DNA of 64,000 nt from Pirellula sp. (lineage in GTDB: Bacteria; Planctomycetota; Planctomycetia; Pirellulales; Pirellulaceae), in NCBI GenBank assembly GCA_021300015.1, contig JAJTFB010000008.1:30806-94805 (forward strand), written 5' to 3'. The position numbers and the translations under genes are program-made. Shown in pieces: positions 1-8,057 of this stretch (positions are counted from its first letter, which is position 1; the number at the start of each line of letters is the position of its first letter). A model generated the notes under the pieces. The model ran no database searches and had not been told where the DNA came from. It was given only the letters and a program-made list of their open reading frames with translations.

Positions 1-1123
1 AGCCGACCGAGTCGGCCACATACATCATGAAACCGACGTTGGCTCGGTCGCGAGTGCATGCGATGATCCGCTCAAAGACCGTCGTATGAACTGCTACATA
101 GGGCAAATACAGACCTGCCCCAATGCATACCATCAATCCCATCGGCGAGATCTCCATCCAAAACCGATGGCCTAAGACGCTCAGCAAGATCAGCAAAAAG
201 CCCACGGTGCATGTCGCAAAGGCCAAGCGAAGCGCTTGGCGATTGTCTTTGACCAGTACGGCCGAAGCGTTGGCAATGGTCGCCACGAGCATCACCCAAA
301 AATCGATGCTCGCGTAATCCGAGGATTGGATCTTCGCCCCGAGTCCGGTCAAAATCTCTCTGGCAAAATCATCCCGAAAACTTCGCAAGATGCTCACGAT
401 GAAGTACATGCCGGCGATCGCACCGATCCCCCAGGCATAAGTCCTTACAATGTACCAGCGATCCTCTTTGCGCATCGGCTCCCTAGGACTGCGGACCGTC
501 TGGTCCAGGAGCGTCGGTGGTGGAATCTGATGGAGCATCCAGAGAAAAAAGCAGATCGGCAGGAAAAACAATAGCCCAGAGAGAAACGGCATCCAACGCT
601 CCGATTCGGCCAAGTTCCATCCCAGCCGTTGCTGCGTCGTGTCCATCACCTGCTGGCCAACCGTCTTGGCAACGCCGCCGGCCAATATGAAACTGGCACA
701 CAGACCGGCCGCTAGGGCCTCGGTCAAGCGACGGCCCTCGAGCGACCCTAGCACCAAACCGAAGACGATTCCCAACGGTAAACCGTTGAGAAACATACAA
801 ACCACATGCCAAGGAGAGGGGACGACGGCAAACAGAAACAGCGATCCTAACGCCGCGAGAATCAACATTAGGATCGTCCAAGCTCGTCGCTCGGGGCCCG
901 CCTCGGACACCACGCGGATCCCGACCAATTTCGAGACCAAATACCCGATCACCTGCGCCGAAACCAAAACCGCCTTCTGATCCCAATCCCCACCGAACCC
1001 TTGCGCCAAATCCTCTTGCTTGAAGGCCGCCACCGTAAACGGCTTACGGTACATGTACATGCAAAAATAGGTCCCAAAGGCAGCCAGGATCGCCCAGGCG
1101 TTGACCAACCAAGCCGATTGCAT
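1..1123 (-). CDS. DUF5690-family multi-pass membrane protein (partial, C-terminus outside window)
   Basis: The minus strand is open from an ATG at 1123 to the window edge (374 codons seen, no stop), so the C-terminus is missing. The start reads MQSAWLVNAWAILAAFGTYF, followed by a conserved-looking CMYMYRKPFTVAAF stretch that I associate with the DUF5690 family of MFS-like membrane proteins of Planctomycetes and Bacteroidetes. Several hydrophobic segments follow, among them WTILMLILAALGSLFLFAV, a Gly-rich SFILAGGVAKTVGQQVMDTT segment and FLSGLLFFLPICFFLWML; the last visible part reads GLYLPYVAVHTTVFERIIA. An in-frame TAG lies upstream and an in-frame TTG at 1138 is the only alternative start. 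The substrate is unknown. Family assignment is from memory of the motif; the membrane character is directly visible. Confidence 0.75.
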   Translation of the reverse strand, partial: MQSAWLVNAWAILAAFGTYFCMYMYRKPFTVAAFKQEDLAQGFGGDWDQKAVLVSAQVIGYLVSKLVGIRVVSEAGPERRAWTILMLILAALGSLFLFAVVPSPWHVVCMFLNGLPLGIVFGLVLGSLEGRRLTEALAAGLCASFILAGGVAKTVGQQVMDTTQQRLGWNLAESERWMPFLSGLLFFLPICFFLWMLHQIPPPTLLDQTVRSPREPMRKEDRWYIVRTYAWGIGAIAGMYFIVSILRSFRDDFAREILTGLGAKIQSSDYASIDFWVMLVATIANASAVLVKDNRQALRLAFATCTVGFLLILLSVLGHRFWMEISPMGLMVCIGAGLYLPYVAVHTTVFERIIACTRDRANVGFMMYVADSVG

Positions 1124-1479
1124 GAGACGATGGATCAAGACGTTTGCCTCAAGATTGTTCTAGGATTCCCGCACGGGTTGGCCCCGATGGTGTTGAGTTA
1201 GTGTAAGCGGATGCGAGGAAGCGCTCCGGTGAGTGATGGAATGTCCTCGACATCGCAATGTTTCTCACCGGATGGCTTGCGCCGTTCCGCTTTTAATTCA
1301 ATGCCGTTCGGATCTGGCCCTGTTTGACGCATGGCAAGACAGCATACCCCCAAGCGAGCTATATTGGGTATTACCCCGCCGGGATTTCATCCCGTTTTCA
1401 TCAAGACCTGCCAAGTGCGTTGCGACCCGAGTTCCGACCAATCAACCAAGCAATCAACCAAACTACCAACTTAACTACC
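1124..1479. other. Gene-free leader between divergent genes, with one inverted repeat
   Basis: This 356-base stretch separates the minus-strand DUF5690 gene from the plus-strand hydrolase. It holds an 8-bp perfect inverted repeat, ccggtgag at 1226-1233 and ctcaccgg at 1264-1271, with a 30-base loop. Its last 45 bases are a degenerate run of CAAC/AACC-like units just before the hydrolase start codon. I see no convincing promoter hexamers or small gene. The reading frame of the hydrolase is open back to a TTG at 1324, but this part has no signal-peptide character. Confidence 0.4.
1437..1479. repeat. Degenerate A/C-rich direct repeat in the leader of the hydrolase gene
   Basis: Irregular units related to atcaaccaa recur about four times directly upstream of the start codon at 1480, with no G-rich ribosome-binding site in between. 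The run resembles the other local tandem duplications of this window but is less regular. Confidence 0.4.
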
Positions 1480-3753
1480 ATGTGGAATCGAACCGCCTTG
1501 CTCCTGATGGTCGTTCTTGCGGCCGCCCCGATCCTGCTGGCCCCGGTCGCGCTGGCTCAGTCCGCGCTGGCTCAATCCTCCTCGAATCCCGAAGGCAACC
1601 CTGGGATCGAGTTGACGCGTAGAGCCTTGAGCTCCCGCGTCGAGCAAATCGAAAGGGCCAACGACCTGCGTGCTTTCGGCTCCCAAGAGCCATGGAGCCT
1701 TGCACAAGAGACACTCCGCAGTCAACTTGCCGAAATGCTCGGCCTGCCCCCGCTGGAGTCACGCCCGAGCCAACTCCATGCGGTCATGACAGGGACGCTC
1801 GAGCACGAGGACCTTATCGTGGAAAAGATCCACTTCCAATCGAGTCCAGGACTCTACGTCACCGGAAACCTCTATCGGCCCAAGCAGATCGATAAACCTC
1901 TGCCGGCGATTCTCTATGTCTGCGGGCATGGCCAAGTCAAAGAGAATGGGGTGAGCCTCGGAAACAAAACCCACTACCAGCACCATCCGGCTTGGTTTGC
2001 CCGGCAAGGCTATATCGCCATGGCCATCGACACGATCCAACTCGGTGAGATCGAAGGGATCCACCACGGGCTTTACCGTTTCAATCGCTGGGACTGGCCC
2101 TCCAGGGGGTATACCCCCGCAGGAGTCGAAACTTGGAACGCGATCCGAGCCGTCGATTATTTGGTCACTCGGCCCGAGGTCGATGCGTCCAATATCGGTA
2201 TTACCGGCCGCAGCGGCGGGGGGGCTTATAGCTGGTATGCAGCCGCGATCGATCCTCGGATTCGAGTCGCTGTACCGGTCGCGGGTGTGACCGATCTTCG
2301 CGATCAGGTCATCGATCAAGTCGTCCGAGGGCACTGCGACTGCATGTTCTTCAACAACCGCTACGGTTGGGACTTTACGACCCTGTGCGCGATGGTCCAT
2401 CCTCGCGCCCTGCTGATAGGCAACACCGACGAAGACCCCATCTTTCCACTCCGAGGCGTCTTTCGCGTCCAGCAGCAACTGCGCACGCTCTATGCGCTAG
2501 ACTCAAAAAGCAACCTCGGTATCCAATGGACCACCGGTGGCCACGAAGACACCCAAGAACTCCAAATCGGCTGCTTCGTTTGGTTCGATCGCCATCTGCT
2601 CGGTACCCAACGGAAACTTCAGCGCATCGCCGAACCCCTCTTTGCCAAAGCCGACCTGAAGGTCTTCGCGTCGCTCCCGCCGGACCAGCGCGTCACGGAT
2701 GTCCAAGACTGGTTCGTTCCGATCGCAGCGAGCGCCTTTGGGACCGAGTCCCAACTCCCTATGGATCGAGCGTCCTGGGACTTGCGCTGCGAAGCGATCC
2801 GGCTTGAGATCTCCCAAGCGGTCCACGGCCGACTCCCTGGATTCCCATCCGATAAGCAATCCGCTGGAGCACTTGAACCTGCGCATGTAGCTCACGCGAT
2901 CGGTGCATCGCAAGCGATTCCGACGGATCCAACACAGCAAACCCGACTCGAGTTGATCGAGACCCAAGACGGGGTCGATCCAGGTGCCAGGGGCAATCAG
3001 GTGGGCAGGGTCTCTCGCGACGATTGGGAGGTGACCCAACTCGAATGCCAATCCGACTCGATCCCATGCGCGACGCTCCTGCGGATCCGCGCCTGGGGCC
3101 ATGATGAGTCGATCGATCCGTCGGTCCAAATCGTCCTTGCCGACGAATCGCTTTGGAAGGCTTGGACGATCACTACGAACCCTCAATCGCTCGAGAGCCA
3201 GGGGTTCGACGGCGATGGTTTGGTCAAAGGGCAGATCCTAGGCGAAGCCTGGCGAACCCTCTTGGCCCAAGCCGCAGCCAACCAGACGACCTACCTGGTT
3301 TTTCCGGAGGGACGCGGACCTTGGGCTTGGGATCCGACCGATAAGATCGGACTGCACTGGAGACGATCGTACTTGCTGGCCGGTTGGTCGCTCGAGGGTC
3401 GGCAGGTCGCAGGCATTGCCAAGTCGATCGAAGCGGTCTTGGCCGAACATCGCATCGATCAGTGCCGACTCAAAGCCGGTGCGCAGATGTCGGTCCATGC
3501 CCTGCATGCGGCCCTGTTGTGCTCTGACAAAATCGAATCGATGGAGCTTCATTCTCTGGACTCTGAAGCCTACTCCAAGGGTTTTGTGTTGATCGGTATT
3601 TTGCGATTCTGCGAACTTGAGGATGTGCTCGCGGCCGTTTCGAGCCGGATCCCGACGAAGCTCAGGAATGCGGCGAGCTATCGCAAGCTTCCGCTCTTTG
3701 AGCATCTCGAGAATCGCCTGAGCCTAAGGCCTTTGGAATCGACAGGCCCCTGA
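1480..3753 (+). CDS. Exported alpha/beta hydrolase (acetyl-xylan-esterase / prolyl-oligopeptidase-like)
   Basis: A 757-residue protein. I start it at the ATG at 1480 because it is followed at once by a signal peptide (MWNRTALLLMVVLAAAPILL, then an Ala-rich end); the frame extends upstream only as non-coding-looking sequence. The N-terminal half is an alpha/beta hydrolase: a CGHG oxyanion-type segment (about residue 148), the nucleophile elbow TGRSGGG with Ser245, a plausible acid in GNTDEDP (Asp317 or Asp319) and a catalytic His in GGHEDT (His355). This order fits the planctomycete esterases often found with polysaccharide breakdown. The C-terminal half (about 400-757) looks like a second, weaker hydrolase-like domain without a clear GxSxG, possibly a degenerate duplicate. 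The substrate cannot be read from the sequence. Confidence 0.85.
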   Translation: MWNRTALLLMVVLAAAPILLAPVALAQSALAQSSSNPEGNPGIELTRRALSSRVEQIERANDLRAFGSQEPWSLAQETLRSQLAEMLGLPPLESRPSQLHAVMTGTLEHEDLIVEKIHFQSSPGLYVTGNLYRPKQIDKPLPAILYVCGHGQVKENGVSLGNKTHYQHHPAWFARQGYIAMAIDTIQLGEIEGIHHGLYRFNRWDWPSRGYTPAGVETWNAIRAVDYLVTRPEVDASNIGITGRSGGGAYSWYAAAIDPRIRVAVPVAGVTDLRDQVIDQVVRGHCDCMFFNNRYGWDFTTLCAMVHPRALLIGNTDEDPIFPLRGVFRVQQQLRTLYALDSKSNLGIQWTTGGHEDTQELQIGCFVWFDRHLLGTQRKLQRIAEPLFAKADLKVFASLPPDQRVTDVQDWFVPIAASAFGTESQLPMDRASWDLRCEAIRLEISQAVHGRLPGFPSDKQSAGALEPAHVAHAIGASQAIPTDPTQQTRLELIETQDGVDPGARGNQVGRVSRDDWEVTQLECQSDSIPCATLLRIRAWGHDESIDPSVQIVLADESLWKAWTITTNPQSLESQGFDGDGLVKGQILGEAWRTLLAQAAANQTTYLVFPEGRGPWAWDPTDKIGLHWRRSYLLAGWSLEGRQVAGIAKSIEAVLAEHRIDQCRLKAGAQMSVHALHAALLCSDKIESMELHSLDSEAYSKGFVLIGILRFCELEDVLAAVSSRIPTKLRNAASYRKLPLFEHLENRLSLRPLESTGP

Positions 3754-3915
3754 TCTGCTCGGCACGCAAGTCAGATTCCACGTAAGTTGCTTGTGCATCA
3801 TAACCCTCTTTCTCTTCGAGTAGGGGGCATCCTCAGCCGCAGCAGCGATGGCAAACGTTGGCGTCATGGGTATAAAATCCTGAATTTCGAACCAAGTGAG
3901 TCTAGTCCAAGAATA

Positions 3916-3940
3916 CAAAGTTCCCATAACGGGAACTTTG
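3916..3940. promoter_or_regulatory. Perfect palindrome, likely HigA/HigBA operator
   Basis: The arms caaagttccc (3916-3925) and gggaactttg (3931-3940) are perfect 10-bp inverted repeats with a 5-base spacer, ending 34 bases before the higB start. HigA antitoxins with an XRE helix-turn-helix bind palindromes overlapping their own promoter, so position and symmetry fit an autoregulatory operator. A transcription terminator is less likely because no T-run follows. Confidence 0.6.
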
Positions 3941-3974
3941 ATATTGGCTCCGCGAAGGGAACTGCCGATAATTC

Positions 3975-4268
3975 ATGAGGATCATCGCCCGCAAAACATT
4001 GGTCGAGTATTGGACTGCCAACCCTCGTTGTGAGCAGGCCCTCAAGGCTTGGTACGCAGAAGCGGAATCCGCGAGTTGGACCACTCCCGCTGAGGTGAAA
4101 GAGAAATACGGCAATGCCAGCATTCTCAAGGATGGGCGTGACGTTTTTAACGTCTGAGGTAATGAATTCCGATTGGTTGTTTGGATCAACTTCGACTTCT
4201 ACACGATCTACATTCGGTTCATAGGGACACACCAAGAGTATGACGACATCGACGCGCAAAGCATCTAA
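3975..4268 (+). pseudogene. higB: HigB-type mRNA-interferase toxin interrupted by an in-frame TGA
   Basis: The first 60 codons (MRIIARKTLVEYWTANPRCE onward) match the HigB toxin family, which cleaves ribosome-bound mRNA. Codon 61 is TGA (4155-4157). Beyond it the same frame continues with the conserved HigB C-terminus, GNEFRLVVWINFDFYTIYIR and then FIGTHQEYDDID, to a TAA at 4266-4268. The full length would be 97 codons, the usual HigB size. The family normally has a charged residue such as Lys or Arg in place of the stop, so one substitution (for example CGA to TGA) explains it. The frame overlaps the start of higA by 29 bases, as in intact higBA pairs. A 60-residue product lacks the C-terminal RNase core strand and should be inactive. 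Confidence 0.85.
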
Positions 4269-4665
4269 GCCATTTCATCCTAAGGTCATCAAGACGACTG
4301 CGGAGCATGAACTTGCGATTGCACGCATCGAGGAGCTTTTTACAGCCAAACCTGGCACGCCTAAGGGGGATGAACTTGAACTGTTGATCCTGCTCGTCGA
4401 GACCTACGAAGCAAAGGAGTTCCCAATCGATTTGCCCGACCCGATCGAAGCGATCCGTTTCCGTATGCAGCAAGCAAATCTTAAGCAAAAGGACCTGATC
4501 CCGATCTTCGGTAGCAAAAGCAAGGTATCGGAAGTCCTAAATGGAAAACGCGAACTTTCGCTATCGATGATTCGCAAGTTGGCGAGCGAATTGGGGATTC
4601 CGACTGAGGTCTTGCTCCAGGAACGCGGTGCACCGCTCGATGATGACGACTTCCTTGCACATTGA
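4240..4665 (+). CDS. higA: HigA-type antitoxin with XRE helix-turn-helix
   Basis: A 141-residue protein that begins inside the last codons of the disrupted higB frame. Residues 1-70 form an acidic helical N-terminal part that in HigA proteins contacts the toxin. Residues about 72-125 form the XRE-type helix-turn-helix (KQKDLIPIFGSKSKVSEVLN, then GKRELSLSMIRKLASELGIP). It should neutralise HigB and repress the operon, probably through the palindrome at 3916-3940. The antitoxin frame is intact although its toxin is not, so it may persist as a stand-alone regulator or as an anti-addiction antitoxin. The locus is somewhat more AT-rich than its neighbours, consistent with transfer. Confidence 0.88.
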   Translation: MTTSTRKASKPFHPKVIKTTAEHELAIARIEELFTAKPGTPKGDELELLILLVETYEAKEFPIDLPDPIEAIRFRMQQANLKQKDLIPIFGSKSKVSEVLNGKRELSLSMIRKLASELGIPTEVLLQERGAPLDDDDFLAH

Positions 4666-4698
4666 GAGTGTCAAGTGTGACTGGATCGTTGACAATGG

Positions 4699-5112
4699 TC
4701 ACATGTCGATCGTCGTGCAAGTGCACGTCGAGCACGCGATGAGTCGATCGCGATTGTCGCGAATCTCGCACTCGACGAAGCCCATCCGCAATCCTCGCTG
4801 CTTGACTTTGGCCGTGGCTCTCAGCAATCGGCTCGTGACCGGACGCATGTACTGGATTTGAAGATCGACGGTCGAAAAGTCCTGGCCGCTGTCTAGCATA
4901 CGGCCAAAGGCGATCCCCATCGCCGCATCGGCCAGGGCTGCTAAGACCCCGCCATGGACTCGACCCATGGGGTTGTGCAACCGCTCGTCGACCTCCAATG
5001 CCACCACGGCCAATCCCGACTCCTTGTCCTCCTGGGTCGCTTGGGCGACCTGGAATCCAATCAGTTGCGAGATCGGGGCGCTGGAAAAACGGTCGAAGGG
5101 CTCTTGTGTCAT
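4699..5112 (-). CDS. PaaI-like hotdog-fold thioesterase
   Basis: A 137-residue protein starting at the ATG at 5112 (MTQEPFDRFSSAPISQLIGF). The frame is open further upstream but that part is Arg/Cys-rich and not family-like. The segment NPMGRVHGGVLAALADAAMG is the PaaI/YbgC-type hotdog signature: His-Gly-Gly before the long central helix whose Asp is the usual catalytic acid. The beta strands DFSTVDLQIQYMRP and LRATAKVKQRGLRMGFVE follow. It is expected to hydrolyse acyl-CoA thioesters; the acyl group is unknown. It is divergent from the gene at 5254 and converges on higA. Confidence 0.85.
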   Translation of the reverse strand: MTQEPFDRFSSAPISQLIGFQVAQATQEDKESGLAVVALEVDERLHNPMGRVHGGVLAALADAAMGIAFGRMLDSGQDFSTVDLQIQYMRPVTSRLLRATAKVKQRGLRMGFVECEIRDNRDRLIACSTCTCTTIDM

Positions 5113-5253
5113 TATTTTCGATACTTCAGAGGGCTTCAGCGGACAGATCCTCGAAATCGAGGACGGGTTTTCACTACGAGGCTGAATAACTTTAGCTATA
5201 CTTGAGGATCCTCCAACTCCTAGTTGTCCGATTCTTTTGGCTCCGATTCCGAA

Positions 5254-8031
5254 ATGGAAAGCACAACTCGACCCGTGTTCGCACCCCGCCTCTCTGCCGT
5301 GTTGTTCGTGTCGTCCTCGGACGATCGCGCCGGCAATCGCCGCAGCAAGTCGGCCCCGTTGAACACCCATCGCAGCGCTCTAAGGTTCCTTTTGGGGCTC
5401 CTTCTGGCGCTGTGGCTAGTGCCGATGGCTCCCTGCGAGGTTCGCGGTGCATCGCCCAGCGAAACTTCCATAGCCCCGGGCGAGCAGGTAGGGAGTTTGA
5501 AAATTCTCCCCGAGGTCCTGCACACCTCGGATCGCTACCCTGCGCAGGTTGCGGTCTTGCTCGTCGGATCCGACGGAGCGGCGGTCGATGTGACAGGCCA
5601 GACGCAGTTGACTTGGGAGGCTCAGGAGCCTGAACTTGCACGGTTCGAAGCGGGCCGATGGATCGCCTTGAAAACCGGTACAACGCAAATCACCGCCCGC
5701 TACGAACAGCCCTCGGGGTCGATCGCAGCGCAAGCGACGCTCCATGTCGCTGCGGACTCTCCGGTGGCTTTCGATCGCGAGGTGATTTCAACGCTCACAC
5801 GCAGCGGTTGCAATCTCGGCACATGCCATGGAAACCTTCACGGCAAAGGTGGGTTTCGCCTGAGCCTCCGAGGCGACGATCCAATTTTTGATTACTACCG
5901 ACTGGCCGTCGAATTCGGACAGCGTCGTATCGATCCTTTTGATCCGTCCAAAAGTTTGATCCTGACGAAGGCCACCGCAGCGATAGCCCACCAGGGCGGC
6001 AAACGATTCTCAGAGGACAGTTCTCACTACAAGGCGATCCTCGATTGGATCGATCAGGGAGCCTTGCAATCGAGCGCCCCGTCGGTTACATCCCTGGAGG
6101 TCTTTCCGGCCAATCAGCGGATCGTCCAGGGGAATCGACTCGCACGGATCATCGTCCAAGCTCGCTTCGCAGACGGTACGGTCCGGGATGTGACCCGTTG
6201 GTCGAGGCTCGAACCGAGCCTGCCCTCAGGGGTCGAGGTCCAGGGTGACGGGACGATCCAGGCGGAACATGCGATGGACCTTTCGATCGGGGCGACCTAT
6301 CTCGATGGCCGCTCGGCCTCGCGCATCGTGTTTCTTGGGGACTCGAGTCTCAACCCAGTTCCCGGTCTTGCCCAAAGTCTGCTCCCTCAGGAGACCGACC
6401 GACCCACCGACCATCCCAATGACCGAACCAATGACCATCCCTACGACCGGACCATCGCCGAGCAGTCCGAGCAGCTTCAGATTTCTTTGGCCGATCGAGC
6501 CGACGACGGGATGTTCATCCGAAGGCTCTTTTTGGCGACCGTCGGGCGGCTACCATCGCCCGAGGAGACCTTAGAGTACCTTGCCGATCCGAGTCCGATG
6601 CGCAACGATCGGTGGATCGATCAGTTGCTTGCCGACCCGGGGTTCGACTATGCCTGGGCGATGCGTTGGAGCGATTTGGTGCGCAATGAAGACAAGGTGA
6701 TGAGTTCCCGAGGAGCGAGTTTATTGCATGAATGGCTCCGTGAGCAGATCGCATCGGATCGTCCGCTTCAGGAGTGGATCGGCGAGCTCGTCTCGAGTCT
6801 CGGGAGCACGTACGAGAATCCACCGGCCTCGTTCTATAGGACTCACCGCGACGCGGAGGTCGCCGCCGAATCGTCGGCTCAGGTTTTTCTCGGCGTGCGC
6901 ATCGCCTGCGCCAAATGCCATAACCACCCGTTCGACCGATGGAAGCAAGACGACTACTACGGCTTGGCCGCCCACTTCACGACCCTTGAGCGCAAGCAGA
7001 TCGACAACAAGCCCAAGGATGCATTGGACAAGCACGTGATTACCGGCGACGAGGTGATCTCGCTGAGCGATAAAAAGCCTCAGATCAAGCATCCGGGGCG
7101 ATCGAAGTTGGTCGGTCCTTCCGGGCTGGGATTTGATCACTCCCGAATCCCCGACGCGTCGGCAACTCAGGAGCTTGAGCCTCAGCAGAGCCGCACGGTT
7201 CTCCAAGACTTTGCAAGTTGGCTTACCCTGGACAATCGTCAATTCGATGCCAACCTAGCCAACCGCATTTGGTACCAGTACTTTGGCCGAGGGATCGTCG
7301 AGCCTCCGGATGACTTTCGCGAGTCGAATCCACCGAGCAATCCCGAGCTTCTCGAACAACTAGCTACGGATATGCGAGCCCAAGGCTATTCGCTCAAGCG
7401 GCTCTCGAGGAATATCTTGGCCAGTTCGACCTTTGCCCGCGCGAGCATCGCCGAGTCGAGCGATGAGAACCTCTTGCCGACAACGCCTTACTTTGCCTCG
7501 TATCCCCTTCGACGACTCGCCGCCGAGCCGTTGATCGACGCGATCAGCGAGGTGACCGGCGTACCTAGTCCACTACGAACTGGGGATGAAGACAATTCGA
7601 CGGTTTACAGTGCCATGCGAATGCCGGGTATCCCTAAGAAACCGGGCTTTTTGACCACCTTCGGGAAACCGAATCGTCTGCTTGTGTGCGAATGCGAGCG
7701 TTCGAGTCAGATCTCCCTTGGGCAATCCTTGGCCATGACCAACGGGGTCGAAATCCGGGATAAAATCGCCGCCCCGAGCAATCGCCTCGATGGGTATGTC
7801 GAGCAACTGCAATTGCATGCCAAGGGGGATACCAGCGCGATGAGTCCCGAGCGAGTCATCGAAGAGTTGTTCTTGAGAGCTTTGTCCAGAAAACCCTCCC
7901 AACGCGAGCTTCGCAGCAGCCTTGATGCGTTGGAGCCGACAGCCAATTCGGATCGGGCCGCTGTGCGTGTGGTCTTGGAAGATCTTCTCTGGGCGCTGCT
8001 CAACAGCAAAGAATTCATGATGCTTCGCTGA
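5254..8031 (+). CDS. Exported BIG2 / DUF1549 / DUF1553 protein with haem-type Cys motifs
   Basis: A 925-residue planctomycete protein. The ATG at 5254 is preferred over an upstream in-frame TTG; a signal sequence (SALRFLLGLLLALWLVPMAP) follows at about residues 48-67. Domains in order: a bacterial Ig-like group 2 domain (about 80-170, ending with TTQITARYEQPSG), a CNLGTCH motif, DUF1549 with a second haem-type motif (CAKCHNHPFDRW) and DUF1553 at the C-terminus (FDANLANRIWYQYFGRGIVE, later ending NSKEFMMLR). A second Ig-like section lies at about 275-365. Such proteins form pairs with DUF1501 proteins, here the next gene 26 bases downstream. Their role is unproven; periplasmic redox or polymer breakdown has been proposed. 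A 12-bp tandem repeat (6397-6453) encodes an Asp/Pro/Thr-rich linker. Confidence 0.88.
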   Translation: MESTTRPVFAPRLSAVLFVSSSDDRAGNRRSKSAPLNTHRSALRFLLGLLLALWLVPMAPCEVRGASPSETSIAPGEQVGSLKILPEVLHTSDRYPAQVAVLLVGSDGAAVDVTGQTQLTWEAQEPELARFEAGRWIALKTGTTQITARYEQPSGSIAAQATLHVAADSPVAFDREVISTLTRSGCNLGTCHGNLHGKGGFRLSLRGDDPIFDYYRLAVEFGQRRIDPFDPSKSLILTKATAAIAHQGGKRFSEDSSHYKAILDWIDQGALQSSAPSVTSLEVFPANQRIVQGNRLARIIVQARFADGTVRDVTRWSRLEPSLPSGVEVQGDGTIQAEHAMDLSIGATYLDGRSASRIVFLGDSSLNPVPGLAQSLLPQETDRPTDHPNDRTNDHPYDRTIAEQSEQLQISLADRADDGMFIRRLFLATVGRLPSPEETLEYLADPSPMRNDRWIDQLLADPGFDYAWAMRWSDLVRNEDKVMSSRGASLLHEWLREQIASDRPLQEWIGELVSSLGSTYENPPASFYRTHRDAEVAAESSAQVFLGVRIACAKCHNHPFDRWKQDDYYGLAAHFTTLERKQIDNKPKDALDKHVITGDEVISLSDKKPQIKHPGRSKLVGPSGLGFDHSRIPDASATQELEPQQSRTVLQDFASWLTLDNRQFDANLANRIWYQYFGRGIVEPPDDFRESNPPSNPELLEQLATDMRAQGYSLKRLSRNILASSTFARASIAESSDENLLPTTPYFASYPLRRLAAEPLIDAISEVTGVPSPLRTGDEDNSTVYSAMRMPGIPKKPGFLTTFGKPNRLLVCECERSSQISLGQSLAMTNGVEIRDKIAAPSNRLDGYVEQLQLHAKGDTSAMSPERVIEELFLRALSRKPSQRELRSSLDALEPTANSDRAAVRVVLEDLLWALLNSKEFMMLR
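6397..6453 (+). repeat. 12-bp in-frame tandem repeat in the DUF1549/DUF1553 gene
   Basis: About four and a half units related to gaccgacccacc / gaccatcccaat encode a four-residue D-R/H-P/T-x repeat in the linker before DUF1549. Confidence 0.75.
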
Positions 8032-8057
8032 TGCAAGGCCGATGAAAGGGCAACACC

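Noticed and set aside
4155..4157. TGA in higB as a selenocysteine codon
   Set aside because: The family has no cysteine at this place and no SECIS-like hairpin was noticed directly downstream; a nonsense mutation is simpler.
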